Assembly: GCA_029582165.1 (NCBI GenBank)
Contig: CM055870.1
Location: 62,001 to 126,000, forward strand
Direction: 5' to 3'
Source of the DNA: Portulaca oleracea
Lineage: Eukaryota > Streptophyta > Magnoliopsida > Caryophyllales > Portulacaceae
Length of the DNA: 64,000 bases
In this document: positions 44,000-54,772 of the stretch, piece after piece
Layout: every line of letters starts with the position of its first letter
How positions within the stretch are numbered: the first letter of the stretch is position 1
Notes under the pieces: generated by a model
The model's input: the letters and a program-made list of their open reading frames with translations, nothing else
Database searches by the model: none
Told to the model about the DNA's origin: nothing
Program-made: the position numbers and the translations under genes

Positions 44000-44641
44000 A
44001 ATACTTATTATCGTTTTTAACCCCAATTTTTTTGACAGATACTATTAATTATCAATTATAAGAAGCTTGGAATGTGTTGGCTATGCCAACAATTAAAATT
44101 GACACCCTAACGAATGAACCCCATCCGTTGGGCATATTTTAGACGCTTTTTTGTAAATTTTTAAAAATATAGATAAAAGTGTGATTTTATACAATTTATA
44201 TATATTATTATAGTTATAGAAGTCAATCATGTAACTTTTTTCCAATTTAATTCACAAATATATAGGTTTTCTATAATGACAAGACACAAAATATGTGTCT
44301 TGCACAAGACTTTTATCATTTCCCCTTTTATTATGTGCTCCCACTTTGAGCTTTTTAACACTTTGAATTTTGGGTTGATGAACCACAAGAAGCAAGGCGA
44401 GCCCTCTTTATACTTGCATTGTGACGCCAACACATTGATTCGTTGTGTATTTTAATGCAACATGTCCATCATATTTCAGATTTATAGAATATTTAGGTCC
44501 GCATTATTTATCCATATCATCAAATTAAATAAAATGTCTTCTGTTTTGTGTTGAGTGTTGAAAACATAATTTACTAATCAAGCTTACGTTACAAGACACT
44601 ACCTTATCATCTTTGATTAAGTAAGACTATTGACATATATA

Positions 44642-45143
44642 GGGCAATTTATTTTCTGAATCATTGGTTTTCATTGGTAATTTTTTTGGACCTTAAAGTT
44701 TATGAGCTAAATAAAAAAGAACTTTAAAGTTTGTGGGCTGAAAAAAAGGTCTTCCCATGTTTGAATTGTTCTCCCAATTGGCGCCAAATTTCAAGACTCA
44801 GATTAAAGCTGATATTGTAGTTATAATACACATCTCTTATTCATGTCGGAACTACTTAGATCTCTAGTACTTAGGGGTCTAAATAAATCCGACATGAATA
44901 AGAGATATGTATTATAGCTTCAATATCAGCTTTAACCTTAATCTTGTAGTTTGCGCGCAAATCAAGAGAAAAATTTAAACACGGGAAAAAAAAGAACAGG
45001 ACATGGGCCTTTTTTTAAGTCCACAAACTTTAAGGTCCTTTTTTATTCCGTCCACAAACTTTAGGATCCAAAAAATTAACATTAAAAACCAAGGGTCCAG
45101 AAAATAAATTACCCTTTACTTCGGAACCCAAAATGCAAAATAC
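44642..45143. mobile_element. Foldback Mutator-like MITE, copy 3
   Basis: Same family as 4884-5440. The inner hairpin (CACATCTCTTATTCATGTCG against CGACATGAATAAGAGAT) and the right end (GGAACCCAAAATGCAAAATA) are clear. The left outer end lacks the GGACCCC portion and starts at GGGCAATTTATTTTC, so about 25 bp appear to be missing. Confidence 0.7.
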
Positions 45144-45618
45144 CTACCAAAATTATATGATATGTGCTTTGATTCAAAATGGTTACTAATTAATCATCTT
45201 GAATTGCTTCAAAATATTTTTATGATTTTAAATAATATTTTTAAGTAATTATATATATTTATCAAACATAAGAATATCACAATATAGGTTACATTAAAAA
45301 ATATTAATGATAATATAATCATATCAATTATTGCAGAAAATGAATATTTTATATATAATTAACAATGATAATAATTTTATGATACATTGATTATACTAAT
45401 GAATAAGGTGTGTTCACATCTCAACTAAAATAGAAAAAAAAAAAAACTACTTGACACTCATTGAAGGAGATGCCCTTGCTATCATCGCAAAACTTAGGAG
45501 GTCATTTCCAAATAATGAGCTAGGAATGCTCGTGCGGAAATTCTAACTCTTGCTAGCGGGCTTAACTTAGGTTCTTTTGCTTTTAATTTGTAGAGCTGGA
45601 AATAGAATGGCTCACACC
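45144..45618. other. AT-rich intergenic DNA
   Basis: No gene recognised. A short stretch at 45450-45600 is more balanced in composition (CTTGACACTCATTGAAGGAG) but gave no readable domain. Confidence 0.35.
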
Positions 45619-45929
45619 TAGTGCTGTCAAAAAACTGTCCGTCCCGAAAACTCGGTTCAGTTTGATCCGGAAGAAAGCGGATCTGATCATTAAAATTTTC
45701 GTCCGAATTTTTTCATTGACCGACTTGACCGAAAATTCGAACACAATATTTTCCAATTTTCTATTGTCCGAACTCGGTTCAGACCCGAATTCATGCTTGT
45801 CCGATTTGTCCGACCCGAGTTCGACCCGGAAAATGTTCCAAAAAATTGGGCACCAGACATCAAATTTTCGTCCGATGTCCGATTCGTCCGAACCCGAACT
45901 GACCCGGACCCGAATTTTTGACAGCCCTA
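45619..45929. mobile_element. hAT-type MITE with perfect 8-bp target duplication
   Basis: Begins TAGTGCTGTCAAAAA and ends TTTTTGACAGCCCTA, near-perfect terminal inverted repeats. CTCACACC flanks both sides (45611-45618 and 45930-45937). The 311-bp interior is rich in CCGAACCCG/GTCCGA words on both arms. Confidence 0.9.
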
Positions 45930-46151
45930 CTCACACCTAACTCATCTCCGATATTTTGAGGCCCTGTTCTTTGGTTAAGTTAAGTATAACTCTTACAACT
46001 TATTCTAACTTATCTTAATTTATCCAAACTTAATACAATTCCTCAAAAAAACATTCACTCTAAAAACATAATTCCCCCAAAAAAAAACATCATAACTTAT
46101 CCCAATTTATTTTAATTTACCCTAACTTATCCATTCAAACTTGAAAATAAC

Positions 46152-47122
46152 TGTAAACACAGATTTCGAGCCTGAAATAAATAAAGACAAGAAATTGAGA
46201 AACAAATATAATCTGGATTAATATTTGAATGTAAGCGGGTACAATCTTTGTATTGAATACTATAAAGTAGTCCTCTGATTCGATCTCCTGAAATTTGGGT
46301 GAGCCGAGGGCGCAGACGCTTGATCTCGATCTCGAATAGCCGAATAGCTCTATAGCAGTTCTTGAGCTGAAAGTCTTGAGCGTTGATCTCCTTAATACTT
46401 GATAGCTGGAGGCTGCTCGAAGGTTGATCGTTTGCAGGCTGAGTATTGGTTGCAGTTCTTCAAGTTCTTGGATGCGAGGGCTTAAGTGCTTGGTCTCGAT
46501 CAATGAACCAAATTAAGAAGATGATTGCAGTCTTTGATGTGAAGAATAGAAGTTGTTGAATTAGCAAGCGTTGGTTCTTGGCGCTTGATAGTTGGAGGTC
46601 GCTTGTAGTTCGATCTTTTGAAGGCTTCGCAGATCTTATCGAAGAACTCTGAAGCAGTTCTTGATCTTGACGCGGTAGAGGCTTGGAGACTCGATCTTGA
46701 GCTTTTGCAGACTTTGATCCTTGGCGCTTGGTAGCTGGAGACTGCTGGCAGTTTGATCTTCTGAAGCCTTTGGAGTGTAGTATGTCGAATGCCGCCGGAG
46801 GTAGACTGCAGTGTGTTGAAAATGAGGGAGAGAACCCCTATTTATAGGCTCTGGAGGCCTAGAGCTACCTCGGGTTTGAGTCGGCTTTAAGCTTGGACCC
46901 AAATTAATTAATTATCCATTTATTTTAAATAAAGAAATAATTATTATTTTCTGCATCATCTTTGACACGTGCCATGATACTATTGGTCAGGATGCATTCC
47001 AATTTAAAGTTCAATTAAATGGACCGCCGTAATTAATTTAACACGTGGCAATTGGCCAAATAAATTCAATTTAATTTCCACGTGTCATTTTTTAATTGGT
47101 CGACAAATTTTTGCCTCCTACA
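46152..47122 (-). mobile_element. Solo LTR with perfect 5-bp target duplication
   Basis: 971 bp beginning TGTAAACAC and ending CTCCTACA, flanked by ATAAC on both sides (46147-46151 and 47123-47127). A TATA element in CCTATAAATAGGGG on the minus strand (about 46836-46850) shows the LTR is oriented leftward. Three degenerate copies of a roughly 55-bp unit containing CTTGATAGYTGGAG lie near 46391-46445, 46577-46630 and 46719-46775. No internal region or second LTR is present, the signature of LTR-LTR recombination. Confidence 0.85.
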
Positions 47123-47136
47123 ATAACATAACCAAA

Positions 47137-50100
47137 TGTAACGCCCCAACCTTAATCACAAGATTAAGACTATACTTTAGAATCCCAAACCTGTGATTAG
47201 CGCAGCGGAACAACTTAGGTCGAGGCATTACCGCCGTCCCCACTCGGGACAAGGCAAAAACACAATACCAAAAATATAACAATCCACCATAAAACTGTAC
47301 TTAACTCCATACAACTCAAACGCTAAACTTAAAGTACAAATACATTATACAACCTTTAATTAAACATATCATATAGACTTTCCACAACCAAGTGGCCTTT
47401 AATGCCCTTGAGTAACCTTGATTACCGACCATCGATCGCCTTTAGAGAACTACCATGTACAGACGACTTATACGCTTAACCTCGCCGTTATCCCGGGAGC
47501 TCGGACGCCTAAAACAAAACATTGAAATACATTCGCAAAGTGAGTGGGGAAACACTCAAGATGTAAACCTCCAAAGACGTAAACCGCTCGAAGACGGTTT
47601 TAGTGCGGCATTTAAAATTCATTTTGAAAGCGGGAAGGGGTTAAAATAGGACTTGAGTGACATGATCATAAACATAAACCAATAAAGATAGAAAGTAGGT
47701 GGAACCCTTACGATCGGTGCAAGCACCTCACACGCGTATGCCCAAGTTGATCTAAACTTGGAATGATTGATCATAAGCGATCGACATCAAGCAGTCAAGG
47801 CACTCTGATCAGGAGTGCTAAAAACATAACTGTAAATATAAGCATAGAATGCGGGTCCACTATTAAACATAAAGACATTGTAAACCATAAAACTTGACAT
47901 GGCATAAATCGAATGAACCATGAATATGACTTAGATCATAAAAGCTGGACAATTTGCGTACCTTAAGACGCTAAAGACCTTGGCGGCTCGGCTCGGCTTG
48001 GAGATGGCCTTTGAAACTTTGTCAACCAATGTAAGCATACATAAAAATGAAGAACCGAATAAGGTTTTGAATTAGAATCATGAGTTCGGAAACTTAGTAA
48101 TATAAATGTAACAATTTTAGAAATAAAATTTCAGGTTGTAACAAAATAGAGTTTGTAGCATAACTTGAGTTAGGAAAATCGAAACGAAGTAGAAGAGTAC
48201 ATCCCGGAATAGGGAAAATCATGATCTTTAACTTTGTCAACTGGCCCAAAGGCTAGAAATGAAAGGAAGGGCCCGAAAAATGGCCCGGACAGAAGCAGTA
48301 CATATAAAACCTTAGAAATTTCCGAGTCGGAAAACATGAGAATAATGACGTAGAATATGATTCAAATGAAAGGGCTTGAATCCAATAGAATAAGCTTGAA
48401 TCGATGATGAATGGGGTAGTTATAGCTTGAAAGTTAGGACAAGCACAATGGAGTTAAACACGACTTGATAATATGATAGCAATTGAACGATAAAGCAGTC
48501 GATGTACATATTCGAATGCGATAAGAACACTCTTGGATCAATGATTTAAGCAATAAAGATGGAATTGACTTTGAACTTGGAAGCTACTAAGCTAGAAGAA
48601 ACTCTTAGCTAGCTCAAGACATTGAATAATTCACTTAAAGAGAGATGGGGGAACAAGGTACTTTACTAACCATACTAGCTTTTGGAAGCTATCCTTAAGA
48701 CTCAATTGAGACTCCATAATGGTACTTTTAGCCTTAAACACATACTCTAAAATGACAACTTATAACCATGACCCATTTATGCTTAGAACCCCTTATTGGG
48801 TTGATTTGAGGCCCAAAAGACATACATTTACATAAACCAAATTGGGCAGAAATGTTGTTCCGGACAGCCCTGCTTCCCGGGCTCGTAACTCACACTCCCG
48901 ATATCCAATGAACACAAACTTTATGTTTCTGGAAAGCTCAAAGAGTGACCTAAAACTCTTATGTTTATCACTAAAACCAATAAAGTCTCCAAAGGGACGA
49001 AAAATGGCCATCAAATCAGACATGCACTTAAGAATTCTGGGCAGAGGTCAGATTGCAACCCTTCACTGGAAACCCCATATCTTTTAATCCCGACATCGTA
49101 TGGACGCATATGATACATTTCCGGAAAGCTTCAACATACTGACTCAGAATTCGTATACAAAATCGTGAGGTTACGGTTTTGGTCGTAACTCGGGCTATAC
49201 ACATCGGAAACTCGAATTTCCAAAGCCTATGGTTTGCTAACACTTAAGGCTATCAAATGGAGTAGAAATTTGGGCAAAAATCCCACTTTTATCACACTGT
49301 AAATTTCCAGAACCAAACAGAGACTTTAAACACCCAAAATTTCAGCTTTTAATTGGGTTTTTTCCACTCTTAATCATATCAAAACATAACCAAATCCCAT
49401 ATAACCTTAATCCATCATATTTCCAGAATATAACCCATAAAAATCCATTCATCAAAGGCCTCAAAAACCACATGCATAAACATATAAACATCATCCACCA
49501 TGAATCCAACTATAAAACCTCACAAACACTTAGAAGACACACATGCATGTACTCAAACTTAACCCTAACTTAACCAATACAATTATATACTTGAATTCAA
49601 GATAAAAGAGAGTAAAAGAGGTAGAATTTATGGGAATTGCAAGTATGAAACATAGATTCTCAGATTAGGGTTCATAGAAATTGAAATTGGGAGTTTGGAG
49701 AGGTTACCTTTGAGTTAAAAATTGGAGAAACACAAGAGGGAGGAAGAGTGGTGGCTCGGGTCGTCGAAGCACACGCCGGCCGCCGGAGCTATGGCCGGAA
49801 AATGTCAGAGGTGGCTGCTGGGCAGCCCGGCAGTGAAGGAGAGGGAGAGGGTTTAGAGAGAGAGTGTGGAGTGTTGGGAAATTAGAATGAATTGTAATGA
49901 ATCCCCCCCTCCTAAATAATACTAATTCTAATTACTCCCTCAACAACTTAAAACAAAACTGAATTTGTAATTAAAATACAATAATTGTAATGTAGTAAAC
50001 TTAAATAATTTACTTGTACTAAAATAAAATCAATTGGTAATAATTGGGTTAAAATAAAATAACACTTGGATATAGAAAATCCAAATAAATGAAACATAAA

Positions 50101-50501
50101 ACATTACTTGTACTTAAATGAAATAAATATACCCCAAATAAATTACGGTTTGGGTAATAAAATATAAATGTTACGGGGTCGAATAATTAGACCCCTTTCA
50201 GTTAAGAAAATAGCGTCAACGGTAAAACCCGATACAACTTAACTTAACATGTAAATAACTTTATAACATAAATTGTATAACCTGAAATACTTTAACTCAT
50301 TGAATGAACATGTAAAGTAAAATTTTTAAGCCGATAACTCGGCACCTTAGCCATCTCACTACGAGACTCGACACCGATAACAATAAATAATTAAGTAAAT
50401 CAATAAATAAATAAAGGTAAACGCGAAAAATTTATAACGCGATTTGGATACTTACTATGATTAATAGGTAGTTAAACATGATTTCGGGGTGGGTTGTTAC
50501 A
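47137..50501 (-). repeat. Gypsy LTR 1
   Basis: 3,365 bp with TGTAAC...GTTACA termini. The flank on its outer side is CCAAA (47132-47136), one half of the expected target duplication. Short open frames inside are repeated in the other LTRs and have no family motif. Confidence 0.88.
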
Positions 50502-50517
50502 TCCCCCCCCCCCCTTA
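50502..50517 (-). other. Polypurine tract of Gypsy unit 1
   Basis: In element sense a TTAA followed by 12 G and an A directly precedes the LTR start TGTAAC. The corresponding tract of unit 2 (58102-58112) has only 7 G. Long G runs are error-prone, so the difference may be technical. Confidence 0.75.
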
Positions 50518-50534
50518 AAAGAAGTTTCGTCCCC

Positions 50535-51850
50535 GAAACTTGCTGTTGGTTCACTTGCATCTGATATTCTTTAAAAGACGTGTGGGTAGCTTTCCTTCAT
50601 GTCTTCCTCGGTTTCCCCAGAGGTTTCCGAGGTGTCTTGATTTGCCCAAAGTACTTCGACTAAGGGACTTTCCTGTGAGTGAAGTCATTTGATTCTGTGT
50701 TCCAAAAATTTTGGATCGATTGTTGTTTGACGATGAGACCTTTCGTTTTCAATAGAGGTTCTTCTTCAAGAATGCGGGTCGAGCCCGATACATATTTCCG
50801 GAGTTGGAGAAACGTGAAAACGACACGCATTTGCCTTGGATTAAAAGGTACATCTAAACGATATGTCATTGGATTGATCTCCTCCACGACGGAGTAAGAC
50901 CCTACTATAGCAAGGGCTTAACTTCCCCTAGATATTGAAACTCCGAATCTCCTTGAGTTGAATCACTTTAAAGGAAACACGGTTTCCAATTTGAAGTTCG
51001 AGCGGTTTCCGCCTTCTTTTGTCTACTTTGGTCGATCTTGACATGTGGTCGGATGACTTTGAACTTATGAGATGCGTCCTGGATTAACTCCGGACCTGTG
51101 ACTACAGTTTCAACTATTCCACCCTAACCTTACGGGGTGCGACTTTTCCTGTCATAAGGCGCTTCAAAAGGAGCCATTTGAATGGTAGACTGATATCTGC
51201 TACTATAAGAAAACTCTATGAACGAGAGAAATTCATCCTGATTTCCTTGGAAACTTAAAAAAAAACATGCGCGTAGCATATCTTTACAATTTGGTTTACT
51301 CTGTCTGTCTGGCCATCGCTTTCTAGATGGTAGAGACTACTACCATTTGTCTTAGCACCAAAATCGTGATTGAAATCGTGATTGAAATCGCGTATCTCAT
51401 TCAGATACCATGTCCTTTTGGAATCCTATGCAACCTTACAAATGTACGCAATTATCGGCCAGTTTATCTACCTTTCCTCCTTCATAGATAGAAATGAAAC
51501 GCGCCGACTTTGTCAGGCGATCCACCATTACCCAGCTAACTTTGTAGGGCGCTCCAAAATCACGATTGACAATATGTATCCCCATCGGGGACTATGCTCC
51601 TCGGAATTCCATATAATCTAACACTCTTTTGTGTGCGGATATCCGTTAACTTATCTATTTTCGATCCTTCATGGATAGGAGCGAAAAGTGCCAACTTGGT
51701 AGGGCGATCCGTAATTACTCAAATGTTCTTTCTTCTAGAAGCTGTGAGGGGTGACCCCTTGATAGAATCCATAGAAATTGATTCCCATTTCCACGTGGGG
51801 CTTTCTAAGGATCTAGATTCATCTGATGCTCTTTAACGTTCTGCTTCGAC
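50535..51850 (-). pseudogene. Gypsy integrase core and C-terminus, unit 1
   Basis: On the minus strand the integrase can be followed through many stops and shifts: a remnant of the STAYHPQTDGQ.E block (YHLESDGQTE), then a FEALYG.K..SP-like segment (SAL, stop, QEKSHPVRLGW). A cleaner C-terminal frame follows at 50887-50660 (TYRLDVPF, VVFTFLQLRKYVSGS), the AYRLELP...VFHVS.LRKY region. After it, VEVLWANQ and ETEEDMKESYP match the distal part typical of chromodomain-bearing Gypsy elements (an inference). No functional protein is possible. Confidence 0.8.
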
Positions 51851-53427
51851 CCTTTTGACATGACAAACATTGATCCCCATAGCTGGCTATACCTCCCTTC
51901 ACGTTAGGTCACCAAAGGTGCTCTTTTAGACCTCTATACGTTTTGGTACCTCCAGGGTATACCGAGTACAACGAATTGTGGCCTCCTTTCAAAAGCTTAA
52001 GCCTTAAGCTTCCCTTATCAGTATACATAGTTTATTTTGAATCCTTAGGGTTTTTTTTTTCTTTCATGGCCTAAAATCCCAGGTATTCCTTTCGTGGCTA
52101 GATTATTCATAATCCTCTTGGGTCCTGGGGCATTTATTCGTTCTGTCTTGATTTCCTCCAAGATGGACGGTTGTAGGGACAAAGCTCTCTCCTTATTCAG
52201 TTCTTGCCGCATTTATGGACGAATTACAAGACGAGTCCACACCCTATGCTAAGCCTTTCTGCTTGAAGCATTAGCTATTGATCCTAAACAAAGTACAACT
52301 TTTGTGGAAATTAAGCTTTGAAAAGAGTGTTCAGATTCATGATAGAACGTGACCATCACCTGGAAAAGATAAATCTTAACGAGTAAGAAGGGTCATATGA
52401 GTCTAATGAAGTCTATCTCTGAAGAAATAACGAGTTAATAGCAGTCAAGAGTAGGTAATGGTCATGAAGGAATTGATCACGAATTGATAACAAGTCGATA
52501 AAGGCAGGTTATTGGATGCCTTAACATACTGGACTGATAACAACGATAGGATCTGATAAAGATTCTTGAGAATAAGCAATGATAGGAAACGAGAAGCTTG
52601 GATTTGATATTGCGATGAAGAGGGTGAACTTTACTATGAGGATGTACAATGAGAGCATGGAATAAAGGTTGAATTCAAGCAATGAACTTGAAGTATAAAC
52701 GTTATACAGAAGAAATTTGGTCCTCGCAATGGTTGTTCGTTAATAGCTATCCTCCAAAATCAATTTCTCCTATCCTAGTGGCGGAATGAACATGTGCCTG
52801 GGCGCGTAGTTATTCCCAGGTTAGACTGAGGACCGTGTAGTTCAAGTTAATTTCCCCTATCTCTGAAACATATTCCAACGTTACCACGGAGTATACCCTT
52901 TTTCAACATAATTTATTGTCATCACCACTTTATAACTTGTTCTGTATATGTCCTTAGTTTGTAGCCAATTGCATTCTCATAAGACCTTCCTCGCCTCACT
53001 TGGCTATAAAATCCACAAGCATGTTCGTATAGTAGGGGGAAACTCCCATTTAATTTTCCCTCGACCCTATAACAACGTAAAACTTATCGCCCTTAATGGC
53101 TAGCACCAGTACTCGATAATTAACAACCTTCAACATATGATACCAATGTAAACATCCTAGAATATGAGGATGCCCCTTCCCTTTGCCCTTAGGGTACCCC
53201 CTTTTCAACCATATCCGCAATACATTTTAACACTAAACAAATTCTAAAGTCCCCAAATTATTTCCAATGCCTCCCTTTAACCAAAGGCATGGGGAGCCCC
53301 CATAAATTTAGCATAGTTTAACTAGTTACGAGAGATGACCTTAAAACAAAAGAATCGGTCACCCACAAAGATCACTTCGGTCATTTAACTTAGCGGTGGT
53401 TAGCTTCTAGTTAACCCTGTACGTGAG

Positions 53428-54008
53428 TTAATCAGAGTAGATTCTCATAATGAGAGGCCCCTTAATCATAATCATTAGTACCCTTAGGTTCTTGGTTAAC
53501 TTCATGCTTGACGGGATCCATATTAGAATCTTTCTTCCTCCGCGGGTTCGTGCTCTAACGGTGATGACCCACGTCGTGGGGAGGGAAACATGCGGAGGGG
53601 TTAGTCTCGCGTTTGGAGGAGCAGGCACGATAACATCTCGTGTAGAAAAAGCCCTAGCTCGCACACATGTAATCGCATAAGCGAAGCAGCCTGAATGATA
53701 ACAACTTCCAATGCAGTGTGATTCTGTGCCCAATATGGTCGTAGTTGAAGTACCAGGCGTATCGACCGGTTCTTCCTGACGGAGTAGCTGGCGGTAGTAG
53801 CTTCTTACATCATCCCACAGACTCTTGTGGGGAAGGGTGGCAATAAGCACCAAACTCGGCACTCATCATTGCGACGCTCAAATTACGGATCAGCCGCACA
53901 ATGGATATCGAAGGCGGTTTGCAACTCCTTAAAGTGGACTTGGACGTTGGTGTTGGGCTCCCGTAACATCGTGAAGAGGTTGGGAAAAAGGTCACGATTG
54001 TAATCCAT
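53428..54008 (-). pseudogene. Gypsy gag remnant, unit 1
   Basis: An ATG at 54008 opens MDYNRDLFPNLFTMLREPNT about 750 bp downstream of the primer-binding site, the expected place for gag. The frame stops after FDIHCAADP. A later frame (53862-53428) contains a Cys-rich stretch (CIGSCYHSGC) that may be what is left of a zinc knuckle. Broken by stops and indels. Confidence 0.55.
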
Positions 54009-54772
54009 CTATGCTCTATGTTCTATGTAACATCGATAAAAAGCTTTAATAACTTTGACATTGATAGACTTCATTGAAAGAATTAAGCGAATGAAAATTA
54101 AGGCGAGGTCCGAGACTCAATCAACTTGAACCTTACTTATCTTAAAAAGGAACTCTTGTTCCATCTCATGATTACTGTGACCTTACTTACTATCCTTGGA
54201 TCATGCTGAACATTTGTACCATATAAACATCTTTAATCATTTCACTCTACACTTTGGCAAGGCTTTTAGCCCCTAATTTGAGCTTTACATCAATTCCACT
54301 TGGAATTGGACTTATAAATTCTTATTTGGATGACTAAAGTCTCCTTTAAGGACTACTTCAACGTGCTTCGCGTCCACAACGGCACTTATACACATAACAT
54401 GCTTCACTCATACCAAACTTTCAAGTTAAACACAACCTGTAATTAGGTTTTCTTAAACTTGCTACTAAACTTTCAAATTTCTGCAGAAACTTCGGCAGCA
54501 CTTCCCCTATAAATTGGACTATCCCAAATTTTACATAGTCTTCAAACCTGCAAGGGAAAACACTTACAGTTCATATACTCATCTAGAGCTTCAAGCTCAA
54601 CATTCATCCCAACAATTTCACATATTTCCAACTCAATCCATAAAGGACTCATACACCTATAAGGGACACATATGTCACCACACTTAGCATCCATACTTCA
54701 CAAATGCATATCACAATCGCTTGGAAATTTCTATATCCTCGAATCCTTCTTATAACTCACTCGATACCACAA

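Larger units (their letters stand above)
42541..44240. mobile_element. Inverted-repeat element carrying a Kunitz gene
   Basis: Arms 42555-42795 and 43997-44236 are inverted copies of about 240 bp: TTACATGATTGACTTCT at one end, through CCCAACGGATG, GTTAGGGTGTCAATTTTAAT and TTATAATTGATAATTAATAG in both. The Kunitz gene with its own TATA region fills the 1.2 kb between them. It lies between the inner and outer blocks of the larger inverted repeat's right arm, so it appears to have inserted there. This looks like a gene-bearing non-autonomous DNA transposon, although two independent MITEs in opposite orientation remain possible. Confidence 0.65.

Noticed and set aside
48793..49243. Open frames of 71-81 codons in the Gypsy LTR, repeated at 56347-56855
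   Set aside because: They lie wholly inside the LTR, overlap on opposite strands and show no family motif; recurrence only reflects the repeat.
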